A program made the position numbers and the translations under genes. The notes below the pieces were generated by a model. That model was not told the origin of the DNA. It saw nothing but the letters and a program-made list of their open reading frames with translations, and made no database searches. Of a stretch of DNA of 64,000 nucleotides, positions 11,425 to 22,150 are shown in pieces. Every line of letters begins with the position of its first letter. Position 1 is the stretch's first letter. The stretch covers positions 558,001 to 622,000 of the forward strand of contig JAJHZJ010000028.1 of NCBI GenBank assembly GCA_023548195.1, in the 5' to 3' direction. The stretch comes from Bettongia penicillata ogilbyi (Eukaryota > Chordata > Mammalia > Diprotodontia > Potoroidae).

Positions 11425-12940
11425 TATGTTCAATTTTGTCATCTTGCAAAAAAAAATAAATCCATACTCCATTAACAACCACCTGAGCCATTTCGATATA
11501 GCAATTAGCCCTTGCAAATGCTAATAATATAAGCAATAAAGAACAGATGGCAACAAGATCAGTGTTTCCCCTCCCAACCCAAAGGTGTAAACAGTGTGTC
11601 CAAACTGGAACCCTGCTGAGGAGACAGTCATTACAGAACTTCTTTAGTCCCCATGCTACTGACTCTGATACCTAAAGCTGCTAAAGGCATTTGCTAGAGA
11701 CAAGATCCATAAAAGTATTGATTATTGCAGCCATGGAGAACATTCTGAGATAAAAAGTAGGTTTATTTCCTGCCCAGCCTGTCAATGAAATTTGAGGATA
11801 ATCCCCAAACTATGCATAAGCTAACCCTGCTTCATTCAGTTCTCTATACTTTAGCATATTCGAGAGCTTAGGTATGAAGCTGAAATGAACATTTATTCTA
11901 AATTTATCTCAGCATTCTTCAAAAATAGGATTGTCTTTGTCTTCAAGGTCTAAGTAGGGAATTTTTTTTTGGTCTGACCCTGGCATAGTCACCTGATTTC
12001 TCCATTGGAATAGGGCCATGACAAAAATCTATCCCCCTTATGTCATTGATTCTCTTTTTTATTTATTTTTTATCTTTCTCCTTTTCAACCTCAACCCTCA
12101 TGACAACACTTCTATATCTTGCATGGGAAACTTGGCAGACAGAGCTTTTTTTTTTCTTTTAACCTGGTCATTGTTCTATTTTAATTGACAAGCTCATGAC
12201 ACTGTTTTCTCTATGGAGTAAGCATAAAGTAAATTTTGATTGAATTTGAAATTTTAAAATTGTAGATGCATTTTACATTGTGCACAATTAAATGGTTCAC
12301 TAGGCAATTATTGGATACTTGAAGACATGCAATAATATTTAGATATTTTCCCTGTGCTCCTGGAATTTATAATCTCAATATTCAGGTCTCAAGGAACCTG
12401 AGGACAGTATAGATTCATTAATCAAGGAAACTATGTAAGAGTGTCAAGTGGAAGCAGTTGAAAATGAGGATGACTTTTAGGGGATGGTAGTTGTAACAGT
12501 TTTCTCCCTTTTTGTCTCCCTTTTATTTATGACAAATAGGACAACAGGATCTTTGTAGGAATTTGGCAATCTGATGAAACCATGACACTGGTTTGTCACT
12601 GTGAATTTCAAGGGTCTTGGCATTGTCACAGAACAGATACAACCTGTCAGAAAAGGGACACCTAGAACTGGTTAATATCATATTTAGTTCATTGGTGTTA
12701 AAGGTCATGTGCCTCTCCATAGCTGACAATGCCCTTGAAGTCTTGTTATTGTGCTAGAAGTAATTTGTTTGTGGATGAATGGATCAGGTGTTAGCTAGCA
12801 TTTCAGAGCCCCACTTACACTCAAATAATTTCTGTTAGCACAGAAAAGGAGCTATTCTGTGATTCAGTTGATGAGTTATGGAGACACTAGGCATTGCATA
12901 GTTAATTTGATAAGGAAAAGAAAGTGCTTGAAATTGCCTG
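11425..12940. other. No gene or repeat recognised
   Basis: About 1.5 kb of apparently single-copy sequence. It holds one 68-codon open frame on the minus strand (12523-12729) that does not overlap a known repeat; it contains a C-P-x-C pair near its end but matches no family I know. I do not call it a gene. Confidence 0.45.
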
Positions 12941-12943
12941 GGG

Positions 12944-12966
12944 TGAGGAGCTCTTTGAGCTCCTCA
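12944..12966. repeat. Perfect 10-bp hairpin with 3-nt loop
   Basis: TGAGGAGCTC, loop TTT, then GAGCTCCTCA: an exact inverted repeat. It lies about 40 bases upstream of an L1 5' end. Function unknown; it could be chance. Confidence 0.8.
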
Positions 12967-13004
12967 ACTAAAGCCTAGAGGGGTTGGGATTTGAGAGTGG
13001 TGGG

Positions 13005-13721
13005 TAGGGAAGGGCAAAGATGGTAGAGTAAAGGGTACAATGCAGCTTATCTCTCCCAACATTCCCCTGCAAACCACTTTAAAATAACACCTCCCATTGA
13101 TTTCTGGAGTGGAAGAGCCAACAAAAGGTTAGAGTGAGATTTTTTTTCTTAGCATGATGCAATTTAGGAAGTTGACAGGAGAAAGAGATCTATGACATAG
13201 CAGTGGGAGCCAGCCCAGAGAACATGCAGTGGCAACAGCATCAGTAGTAGGTCTTGAAGGCAGTTACAGCAGCAGCAGTAGCAGCTTCAGGAGTTCTCAA
13301 TTCAGAAGTGGTGAAAGGTGATAAAACAATTGGTGAGAAAGAGATTACGGGTGGACCCTTTGCAAACTGAGTACAGTATTTCTCATTGTTTGGCAACTCT
13401 ATTTCCCATACACAGTTCTGAGTCACAGTTAAAGGCAGAAAAGAACACTCATGGTTACACAGAAGAAAGGGGAGAGAAGAATAAACAGGAGAAAACGTAA
13501 GATGGAAGAAAACACACAGCAACGATAACTGGAATAATTTGTACAGAAAGTTTTTCTGATAAAGGCCTCAATCTCAAATATATAGTGAACTGAATCAAAT
13601 TTATAACAATATGATTCATTCCCCAAATGATAAATTACCACAGCATTTGAATAGGTAGTTTTAGGTGAAGAAATCAAAGCTCTCTATAGTCACATGAAAA
13701 GTGCACTAAATCACCTTATAG
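13005..13721 (+). mobile_element. Internally deleted L1, left part
   Basis: Opens with an L1 5' start ('aagatggtagagtaaaggg', then 'ttatctctcccaacattccc'), similar to the start at 46487. After about 500 bases of 5'UTR and apparent ORF1 beginning, it jumps to the end of ORF2: 'tttctgataaaggcctcaat', 'atatatagtgaactgaatc', 'gaagaaatcaaagctctcta', 'cacatgaaaagtgcactaaatc'. Most of ORF1, the endonuclease and the reverse transcriptase are missing. The junction lies near 13500-13530. Confidence 0.7.
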
Positions 13722-14140
13722 CGCAAACATGATATTCGCAGTGCCTACAGGAGCCATGAATATCCCAGCATAATTCTAAATTGCAAAATACAACAGACTT
13801 ACCATGAAAGACAGAACCAAAACATTTATTCAGACACCAAAAAGGCAAATCTATCATAGCAACAAAGATACTTATACATAATAACAATGCAGAGGGAAAC
13901 ATCAGACCCAAGCCTTCCCTCTGTTAGGCTTCCCACAAACCACTTACCTTATACAAACAGCAAACAGAATCCCATAAACAAAATGCCCTTCTCTCATTCA
14001 CAGCCAGTTGCGAGCTTGCCTATGTCCTTCTATTCTGACTGCTTTCTCACTAATTTCCCCTCAGTCTACTCTACTTTCACCTCTTCCACTAGTCAGGTCA
14101 CATGGTTCAATCAATGAATGGGAAAGATCTTCCATTCAAA
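13722..14140. other. Unidentified insertion inside an L1
   Basis: About 420 bases that separate two L1 segments normally adjacent. It is C-rich and A-rich on the plus strand with pyrimidine runs near 14040-14095. The 'accaaaacatttattcagac' wording with a 'tttattc' motif could be an antisense LTR, but I cannot confirm this and see no TSD. Confidence 0.4.
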
Positions 14141-14640
14141 TTTCCATTTCACATCTCAAGCCCATCAAATTGGTTAACATGAGAGAAAAAGAAAATGAAA
14201 AAATGATCAAAGAAATATGGGAAAATTGAGACACTAAGGCATGGCTGATGGAGTTGTGATCTGATCCAACCATTCTGGGGAGCAATTATAGCAAAGGGCT
14301 ATAAAATTGTGCAAAGCCTTTGACCCAGCAATATCACTTCTAGTTCTGTATCCCAAAGAGATTTTTTTGGAAAAGAAAAGGCCCTACATGTACAAAAATG
14401 TTTCTAGAATCTCTTTAATGGTGGCAAAGAATTGAAAATTGAGGGAATGTCTATCAATTTGGGGAATGGCTGAGCAAGTTCTGGTATATGAATGTGATGG
14501 AATATTCTTGTGCTACAAGAAAAAATGAATAAACCAGAATGCTTTCAGAAAAACCTGGAAAGCCTTACATGACTGGAGAGAGAGAAAATTTGAAACTCAT
14601 TTTTTAAATGTTAAAAATGTATAAATATTCTTTTCTTAAA
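14141..14640 (+). mobile_element. Internally deleted L1, right part (3' end)
   Basis: Resumes the L1 of 13005: 'catcaaattggttaacatgag', then 'gggaaaattgagacactaagg', 'gtgatctgatccaaccattctgg', 'tttgacccagcaatatcac', 'tgtatcccaaagagat', 'ggggaatggctgagcaag', 'ggaatattcttgtgctac', ending in an A/T-rich tail at 14590-14640. Reading frame broken throughout. Confidence 0.85.
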
Positions 14641-14694
14641 AAAGACTTTTTAAAAAGGGAAAGAGAGTCACCAACAGCCTAAATGAGCTCATAG

Positions 14695-14872
14695 GGAACA
14701 GCAGAAAGAGCCCTGACCTGGAATGAGAGGATCTAGGTTGAAATCCTGCTTGTGAAAAATGTTACCTGCGTGACTGTATTATTCTCTGTTATCTATGAAA
14801 GAAAAAGCTTTGAATAAATGTTCTCAGAGATCCTTTCCAGCTGAAAATTTCTGATCCTGTAAGTTTATGATC
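14695..14872 (+). mobile_element. MIR-like CORE-SINE
   Basis: 'agagccctgacctggaatgag', 'ggatctaggttgaaatcctgc' and 'gatcctttccagctgaaaat' mark a tRNA-headed MIR-type element with a decayed core. Confidence 0.65.
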
Positions 14873-14924
14873 ATTGTACTTTATCTTGTTTCAGTTTTTT
14901 TAATTCAACTATATAGACATATAC

Positions 14925-14981
14925 ATAACAAACATATGTACATATGTGTGTATATATACACACACACGCATATATATATAC

Positions 14982-15018
<37 letters not shown>
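14925..15018. repeat. CA/TA microsatellite
   Basis: Compound repeat: TACA/TGTG units, a (CA)n run and a pure (TA)n run at about 14984-15016. Confidence 0.9.
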
Positions 15019-15019
<1 letters not shown>

Positions 15020-15114
15020 AGAGACTTATAGAACCTTAATGGTCAAGAAATTAATCCACAGATATCTGATTTGTCTTCCTGTCCAATAAAGAAGCTCATG
15101 ATAATAAAATCACA

Positions 15115-15215
15115 ATCAGAATGTTAGCATTGGAAACTTCAAGGTGAACTTGTCTAAGTGCACAATTTTATAGATTAGGAAACTAATGTCAGTGATTTAT
15201 CCAAATTAAACAAAA
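15115..15215 (-). mobile_element. MIR-like fragment, antisense
   Basis: 'ttagcattggaaacttcaagg', 'acaattttatagattaggaaac' and 'gtcagtgatttatcca' read as the reverse of a MIR-type core (ideal: fall in 'gatgaggaaactgagg..gtgacttgccc'). Highly diverged. Confidence 0.5.
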
Positions 15216-15369
15216 ATTCATGGCTTTTATTATGTTTTAGGTAGAAAAATTTTGAAACATTTTTTCTATTGGAATTTGTGAACTATAGAAAAATTCAGCT
15301 ACTATTACTTATTCTTTTCTAACTAACAAAAAGTCTCCATATTCATTTAAACCTGAAGATGGATTGAGG

Positions 15370-15590
15370 TTCTAATGTTCTATTTTTTTTTAATTCTAGT
15401 TCCTTCCTTCCATTAATTATACCCTAATTATCCTCTATATAGCTTGCTTTCTTTGCATAGTATCCCTTCCCATTAGACAGTAAGTTCCTTGAGAGAAAGG
15501 ACTTTCTTTTTGTCTTTTTTTCCATATCCTGAGAGCTTAGTACAGTACCTGGCATATAATAGGTATTTAATAAATGTTTGTGGAATTGAA
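15370..15590 (+). mobile_element. L2 LINE 3' end
   Basis: Clear L2 3' terminus: 'attagacagtaagttccttgag', 'aaggactttctttttgtctt', 'gagcttagtacagtacctgg', 'ataataggtatttaataaatg'. These are among the best conserved L2 positions in mammals. Confidence 0.9.
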
Positions 15591-15599
15591 TTTTAAAGA

Positions 15600-16525
15600 A
15601 TCACAAGAACTTTGAGTAAGAAGGTATCTCAGTAATTATGTAATGCAACAACCACCTAAATCATAGATACTGTTAACAACAATGCAAGTAAAACATAATT
15701 CAGGCTTCACTTCTGGAACTACAATAATGAGGAATTCCTTGTAGCAGGAATTTTTTTAAAAATGCAAAGTAAATATTTATAATACACACATCAAGTCATT
15801 TGGGATGTTTCCTTAAGTAAATGAACGTTTTCAATAATGGATAGGGAATTCTATATATTAAATGCATTGAGTTCATCTTATTATAATGACCACTTCCTCT
15901 GGTTACGAACCTGGAGAGTACACTGGATTGATGAGACGAGCTAGACTTCGTTTTTTCTAGATACATTAGTAACTGATTTCATAACTCAAAATGCCTAGAG
16001 CTTCATTTCAATTTAGAATTGAAAGTCACAATGTTAAAGGTTTGTACCCTCCGTGAATTGTTTTCTTTTGGAGGGACTGGGGAGAGATTCATGAAATAAC
16101 ATTTAGCAATTGCTTTACGTCTCTTGAAAAAAGAACTATAGTCTTTCAAATGCTTAGGATATTGAAATAGTAAAGAACAGCAACTGAAGTTTGGAAAATA
16201 TGAAGTTGTACTACTAATATGATAAATATTAGTGCATATTAGCATATAATAAATAAATGCATGTATTCACACGTGTGTGTGGAAATGGTGAGAGGAGAGA
16301 CAGAGAGATCCCTTCTTTGATCTTACTGATTTACTGACTTGAACTAGCCAATAAGATTAGGGAAAGATTTGCACTGAACAGTGGACAATGATCAAGCTTG
16401 GACTACTCCTTTCATCCCCTCACCAAATGCAGAGGCCAAGCAATGGGCTACTCTTTTAGGTCTTTGTACAAAAATCCTAGTTATGGCAGGTCACTGAGGT
16501 TCCTTCATTTCATTTTCTTTTTTCT
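15600..16525. other. No feature recognised
   Basis: AT-rich, apparently single-copy. A short CA/TG stretch lies at 16260-16280. Open frames on either strand are under 85 codons and without features. Confidence 0.5.
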
Positions 16526-16529
16526 TTCT

Positions 16530-16945
16530 TTTTTCGATATTTTATTTTCCCCCAATTACATGTTAAAACAATTTTAACCTTTTTTAAAAGTTTTGAGTTC
16601 TCAATTCTATCCTTCCCTCTCTTTCCTCAACTCTCCCTTCCCCCAAGAGGGTAAGCAATCTGATATAGGTTATGCATGTGTAATCATGCAAAACATTTTC
16701 ATATTAGCCATTTTTGTGTAACAAAACAAATTAAAAAAAGAAAATTAAGGAAAGAAAGTGAAAAAATAGTACATATCAGTCGTATTCAGACAGCATTAGT
16801 TCTTTCTCTGGAAGTAAATAGCACGTTTCATTATCGTCCTTTGAGATTGTCTTGGATCCCTGTTGTTTGTCATACAATATTGTTGCTACTGAGTACAATC
16901 TTCTGATTCCGCTCACTTCACTCTACATCAGTTCATGTGAATCTT
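16530..16945 (-). mobile_element. L1 3'UTR, antisense (segment A of a shuffled L1)
   Basis: Reads as reverse L1 tail: 'tattttattttcccccaatt' (poly(A) side), 'aagcaatctgatatagg', 'catgcaaaacattttcatatt', 'cagcattagttctttctctgg', 'attgtcttggatccctg', 'tacaatattgttgctactgag', 'catcagttcatgtgaatct'. The expected ORF2 C-terminal wording that should follow is missing here and reappears out of order at 17697. Confidence 0.85.
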
Positions 16946-16949
16946 ATAA

Positions 16950-17696
16950 ATTGGCAAATGACTTGTAGTCTTATAAATTAGACTCAGTTCTCTAGTATCA
17001 GAGTCACTGGTTGTAAAATATTATTTCCCAGTTTACTGCTTCCCTCCTAATCTTGGTTGCATTGACTCTGTGCAAAAAAAAAAAAAAAAAAACTCTTCAA
17101 TTTAATGTAATCAAAATTATCCATTTTGCATTTTCATAATATTCTCTCTCTCTTGTCTGTTCAATAAATTCTTCCATTGTCCATATGTCTGACAAGTAAA
17201 CTATTCCTTGCTCTTCCAGTTTGGGTATTATATCAGCCTTTATATCTAAATATAATTTATATTATAATTTATATCTATTTTATATAATTATATTTAATTT
17301 TATATATATATATATATATAATTTTATATAATATATAAATTTTATATATAATATATATATAATATATATATAAATATATATATAATATAATATATATATA
17401 TAATATATAATTTTATATAATTATATTTATATCTATTATATCTATTATATCTAAATATAAATATAAATATAATATATATATAAATATATATATAGATATA
17501 AATATATAATTTATATCTAAATATAAATATAAATATAATTTATATCTAAATATCTAAAATGTGTACCTATTTTGAATTTATTTTGACATATGGTGTAAGA
17601 TGTTGGTCAATGCCTAATTTCTGCCATACTATTTTCCAAGCAGGTTTTGTCAAATAGTAAATTGTCCAGAAACTGTGATCTTTTGGTTGCATGTTC
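16950..17696 (-). mobile_element. L1 ORF2, antisense (segment C), with AT expansion
   Basis: Jumps to a more 5' part of ORF2: 'atgacttgtagtcttataaat', 'gactcagttctctag', 'cttccctcctaatcttggttgc', 'atcaaaattatccattttgc', 'aaactattccttgctc', then after the AT-rich stretch 'gtgtacctattttgaat', 'atggtgtaagatgttggtc', 'tttctgccatactattttcc'. Order is correct for reverse L1 apart from the AT-rich interruption. Confidence 0.85.
17240..17565. repeat. AT-rich satellite-like expansion inside L1
   Basis: About 325 bases almost wholly A and T, built from TATA, ATAT, TAAATATA and 'atatctaaatata' units. It sits exactly where the L1 should read '..cctttatatctaaat..' into '..gtacccattttg', so it seems to have grown from that L1 stretch. 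Confidence 0.9.
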
Positions 17697-18020
17697 ACAG
17701 TTTTATAGCCCTTTAGGCATATATCTAAATTGCTCTCCAGAATGGTTGGATCAATTCACAACTTTACCAACACTGCATCAACATCCTAGTTTTCTCACAT
17801 ACCCACAAAATTTATCATTTTTCTTTTCAGTCATATTAACTAATTTCATAGATATAGGGTGGTACTTCAGAGGTATTTTAATTTGCATTTCTCTCATCAA
17901 TAGTGATTCAGAGCATTTTTTTCATGACTTTAGATAGCTTTGAGCTTTGATTTCTTTGGCTGAAAATGACCTCTTCCAAACATTTCACCATTAATCAACT
18001 GGGGAATCCTCAATTCTCTT
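17697..18020 (-). mobile_element. L1 ORF2 C-terminus, antisense (displaced segment B)
   Basis: 'agttttatagccctttaggc', 'attgctctccagaatggttgg', 'caattcacaactttaccaac', 'ttaatttgcatttctctcatc', 'aatagtgattcagagca', 'ttaatcaactggggaatc'. In a normal element this block lies between segments A and C, but here it follows C, in the same orientation. Either a local rearrangement or a second L1 insertion explains it. Confidence 0.8.
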
Positions 18021-18889
18021 CTAAGGGAAAAGGTGACAGATTAACTTGGGGGTATCTGTGGTCATATAGGACCTATAGGGCACTCCAACTTTTAGCTGCT
18101 TTCAAATTTCAACTCTTGTTATCATTGAAAATATTAATTATTCTCTGAATTATTATTTGGGAAAATGGAGGAATCACAGAGGTAACGAATAGTAGCACAT
18201 CTTCATAAAGGGAAATTGTTGAACAAAAGCATGTGTAAATACGCACACATACACCTAGCAGTGTCCAGTGATGTGATAAATTAACCTTAAAGCATTCAAA
18301 ACCACCCAAGCAAAAAAAAAATCTTTAATACTTCTTCTCCATGCCCAATAATATTCGTTTCAATAGGATCAAATGATCTAGAGAAAATTACATGTTTTAG
18401 TTATATCTCCCTCTTTCTGTGTCCTATATTAAATGCTTACAAAAATTATATTGACCACTTAAACATTTACAAGTGTGTTTGTTGCTGAAATTCTTCTCTC
18501 TATATGTTGTTTTTCTGAGTTTAAAGAACCTAAGTGATGCAGCCTGAAATAATGCACTACAATCCCAGATTATTTGGTTACAAGTCTATCAGTAAAAACA
18601 TGACACAAAAAACATCTCCATTTTAAATAAAATAAATATTTTTTGTTTTTGCATTGTCTAAATTCCTCCAAATATCCCTGCACTATCATAATTCCAAATT
18701 ATTAATAGCCATGTTAAAGAATATCCAAAATGGTTCATAGAAAGAGGACTACAAATTAAACAATCCCGAAATTTTACCTTACACTCAGTAAATTGGGGAA
18801 TTTGACAAAAGTTTGGATTAGCTAATAATGAAGAGTTTTGGAAAGATAGGCATACCTTGGCATTATTCATATAGCTGTGAATAAGCTAC
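18021..18889. other. No feature recognised
   Basis: AT-rich unassigned sequence between two L1 complexes; no credible frame. Confidence 0.5.
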
Positions 18890-20275
18890 ATTTTTAATTT
18901 TTTTTAATTTTACATCTAAAAAAATTTGAGTTAAAAACTTTCTCTCTCATTTTCACACCTCTCCCATTCAATGAAAGGGCAAGCAATATGACATTAATTA
19001 GTATAGTTATTTTTAAATAGTATTATATTTTTCTCACAATGACATGTCAAGAATATGTTTAGTATTCATCTTTACAAGACTTTCAGTTCCAATTTTTTCT
19101 TCTTCCCTCCCTCTCCTCTTCTGAAAATAGTAGGCAGTTTGACAGAGTTTTAACATATGATATCATGTAAAAACATATTTCCATATTCATCACAGTAGTA
19201 GAGGAACAAACATCAAAAGAAAAAACCTCAAGGAAAACAAGCAAGTGAAAAAATATGCATCGATCTGCAATTAAAGTTCATCAGTTCATTATCTGGATAT
19301 GGAAAGCATTTTCCTTTGTGAACCCTTTGTACCTGTCTCATATCATTGTGTTGCTGAGAAGAGCTGAGTCATTCATAGCTGATACACAGTGTTTCTGATA
19401 CTGTGTACAATGACTTACTGGTTCTCTTCATTGAACTCTGCATCAGTTTGTGCAAATCTTTCTAGGTTTTTCTGAAGTGTGCCTGTTCATCATTTCTTAT
19501 TGCATAATAATATTCCATTCATATATGTCAACTAATTGAGCAATTCCCTAGTTGTTAGGCATCCCATCAATTTCTAATATTTTGTCACCACAAAAAAGTA
19601 TTGCTATAAATACTTTTGTTCATGTAGATCGTGTTCCCTTTTTGATGATCTCTTTGGGATACAGGCCTAGTAGTGGTAGTGTTGGGTCAAAGGATATACA
19701 TAGTTTGGTTGCCCTTTGGGCATAGTTCCAAATTGCTGTCCAGAATATTTGGATCAGTTATCAAGTCCACCAACAATGCATTAGTATCCTTATTTCCCCA
19801 CATCTTCTCCAACATTTATCATTTTCCTTTTTTTTTTGGTCATATTAGACATTCAGATTGGTGTAAATTAGTATTTAAGACGTTTTAATTTGCATTTCTC
19901 TAATCAAAAATGATTTAGAGCACTTCTTCATACACTTATAAATTTGTTTTCTTTCTTCATATAAAAACTTCCTATTCATATTCTTTGGCCATTTACTAAT
20001 AGGGGAATGACTTGTATTCTAATAAATTTAACTCAGGTCTTTATATATTTGAGAAATTAAGCCTTTATAAAAAAAACATTTTGTTATAGACATTGTTTCC
20101 CAGTTCTCTGCTTTCCTTCTAATCTTGGTTGCATTGGTTTTGTTTGAACAAAAGTTTTTCAATTTAATATGATCAAAACCATCTATTCTATATTTTGTAA
20201 TGTCCTCTACTTCTTGTTTGGTAATTAATTCTTCCTTTCCCCATAGATCTGATTCCCTGCTCTTCTAATTTAATT
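18890..20275 (-). mobile_element. L1 3' half, antisense
   Basis: Starts with the T-rich complement of the poly(A) region and a duplicated-looking 3'UTR (18890-19010 and 19030-19260). Then ORF2 C-terminal antisense in order: 'tcatcatttcttattgc', 'gatctctttgggatacagg', 'ggtcaaaggatatacatag', 'tgccctttgggcatagttcc', 'aatttgcatttctctaatc', 'ggggaatgacttgtattc', 'gagaaattaagcc', 'cttggttgcattggttttg', 'atcaaaaccatctattc'. It breaks off near 20275, where the RT domain should begin. Confidence 0.9.
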
Positions 20276-21082
20276 GTTTCGTTGTTTATGGTACCTTTTA
20301 GTTTCCTTCTTCATCTCTTTATTTAGGTCTATTTTTGCTTTTACAGAGATCGAACATTGCTATATCTATTTTTTTTTTTACTTTATCTGAAGCATACTAG
20401 ATTCTTCTCCAGCTCCTTACCTTTACTCTATGTGTATGTCTCTGTTTGAAGCATGCTTGTTGCAAGCAACACATTGTAGGATTTCAGGTTTTGATCCATT
20501 CTGCTTTCACTTCCTTTTTATGGGAGACTTCATCCCATTCACATTCACAGTTATGATTACTACCTGTGTATTTCTCTCCATCCTACTCTTTCTCCTGTTA
20601 TCCTCTCTCTCCTTTCCACTTTTCCCACTTCACTAGTGTTTTGCTTCTGTCTACCACCTCCCCTAATCTACACTCTCTTTTGTCAGTCCCCCTTAACCTT
20701 TACTTAGTCTTCTCCTTTCCTACTTCCCTGTTGGATAAGATAGATTTCTATATTCAACTAATTGTGTATATTATTCCCTCTTTGAGCCAATACTGTTGAG
20801 TAAGGTTCAGGCAATTCCCATTGATTCCCACCATCTTCTCCTCCACTGTAACAGCTATTTTTTGCCTCTTCATGTGAAATAGTTTGCCCTGTTCTACCTC
20901 TCCCGTAATTCTTCCATTGGAAACTTCTTTCTCATACCTTAATTTACTTTATCATTCTCTCAAATTCACCTTATGCCCATATCCTTGCTCCATGTGTATC
21001 CCCTCTATCTTTACTATTAGTGATACAATTTTTAAGAGTTGCAAGTATGATCTTCCAATGTAGGGATGTAAACAGTTGTCAC
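20276..21082 (-). mobile_element. L1 ORF2 endonuclease region, antisense
   Basis: Wording known from the antisense of the L1 ORF2 5' half: 'tttttactttatctgaagca', 'ctagattcttctccagctcc', 'cctttactctatgtgtatg', 'acacattgtaggattt', 'ggttttgatccattctgc', 'tatgggagacttcatcccatt', 'cacattcacagttatgat'. Adjacent to the C-terminal part at 20275, so about 2 kb of ORF2, including the RT domain, is deleted. Confidence 0.75.
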
Positions 21083-21292
21083 TGTTGTCTTTGTCCTTCA
21101 TTGTTGAAGAAGACGATGCTATCAGAGAAATTATGACATGACTTGCACTTGACTTTGTTTTGAGTGATAGAGGGCTGTATAAGGACACCAGCTTCACCAC
21201 TCCTCCTGAGCTATCTGGATCTAGTGACCAGATATTCATCAAGATGACTGGAGATGGCCCAGGATGCTCTGGGAGACCTTGGAATGATTTTC
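21083..21292 (-). mobile_element. Marsupial SINE body without tRNA head
   Basis: 'tttgtccttcattgttgaag', 'agaaattatgacatgacttgc', 'actcctcctgagctatctgg', 'tgaccagatattcatcaag', 'atgactggagatggcccagg' match the 3' body of the longer SINE at 39956-40262. Here the sequence goes on as 'atgctctgggagaccttgg' and the tRNA-like head is absent. It interrupts the antisense L1. Confidence 0.75.
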
Positions 21293-22150
21293 TTTAGTGA
21301 GCTTTTGGATCCCCTTTTCAATCTGGCCAATTCTGCTTTTTAAAGCATTCTTCTCCTCATTGACTTTTTGGAACTCTTTTGTCATTTGGGTTAGTCTACT
21401 TTTAAGGCATCATTTTCTTCCACATATTTGGATTCCCTTTAGCAAGCAGTTGACTTAGTTTCCATGATATTTTTTTCCTTCACTCTCATTTGTCTTCCCA
21501 ATTTTTGCTCTACTGTTCTTACTTGATTTTCAAAACCCTTTTTGAGCTCTTCCATGGCCTGAGACAAATTCATATTTTTCTTTTGGATGTAGGAGCTTTG
21601 ACTTCTTGTCTTCTTCTGTTTGTATATTTTGGTCTTCCTTGCCACTGAAATAAGTTTCTATAGTCTGACTTTTTTCTGGTTTTTGTTCATTTCCCCAGCC
21701 ATTTCTTTGACTTTTGAACTCTTTGTTAAGGTAATTCTCTCCTTCTAGTGGGGGTACAGGGGTGTACTATCAGCTGCTGGATCTACCACAATCTGTGGAC
21801 TGAGAGCTCTAGAAATAGCCACTGCCTCTGCCCCTGCTGTGGCTGCCACAGGCTCCTCCACCCCCTATGCTGCCCAGCCAATGCTGTATTACTTTTCTCT
21901 CTCACACAGATTCAACATATTTTTTTCTACTGACCTTCCAATTTGTCCCCAGTGTTTTTGGGTGGTAAAGTCTAGAAACTGCCACAGGTGCCAGAGATTC
22001 ACTCCCCTGAGACCTGCTCACATCCTGTCTGTGCTGGCATGGCCCACATTTGTCTGCACTCTGTTTCCAGCATGGTATGGTAGATATTTCTTGTCAGCCT
22101 TCAATGCTGTCTTGGGCTAGAGATTTGCTTTTGTCAGTCTGTGGATTCTG
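21293..22150 (-). mobile_element. L1 ORF1 start and 5'UTR, antisense
   Basis: Minus-strand frame 21439-21645 looks like the N-terminal ORF1 region: basic start (M-A-R-K-x-K), then a Leu/Glu/Lys coiled-coil stretch including E-E-L-K-K-G-F-E-N-Q-V-R. Upstream on the minus strand (21650-22150) is 5'UTR. The RNA-binding and C-terminal ORF1 domains are missing between here and the endonuclease region. Confidence 0.65.
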
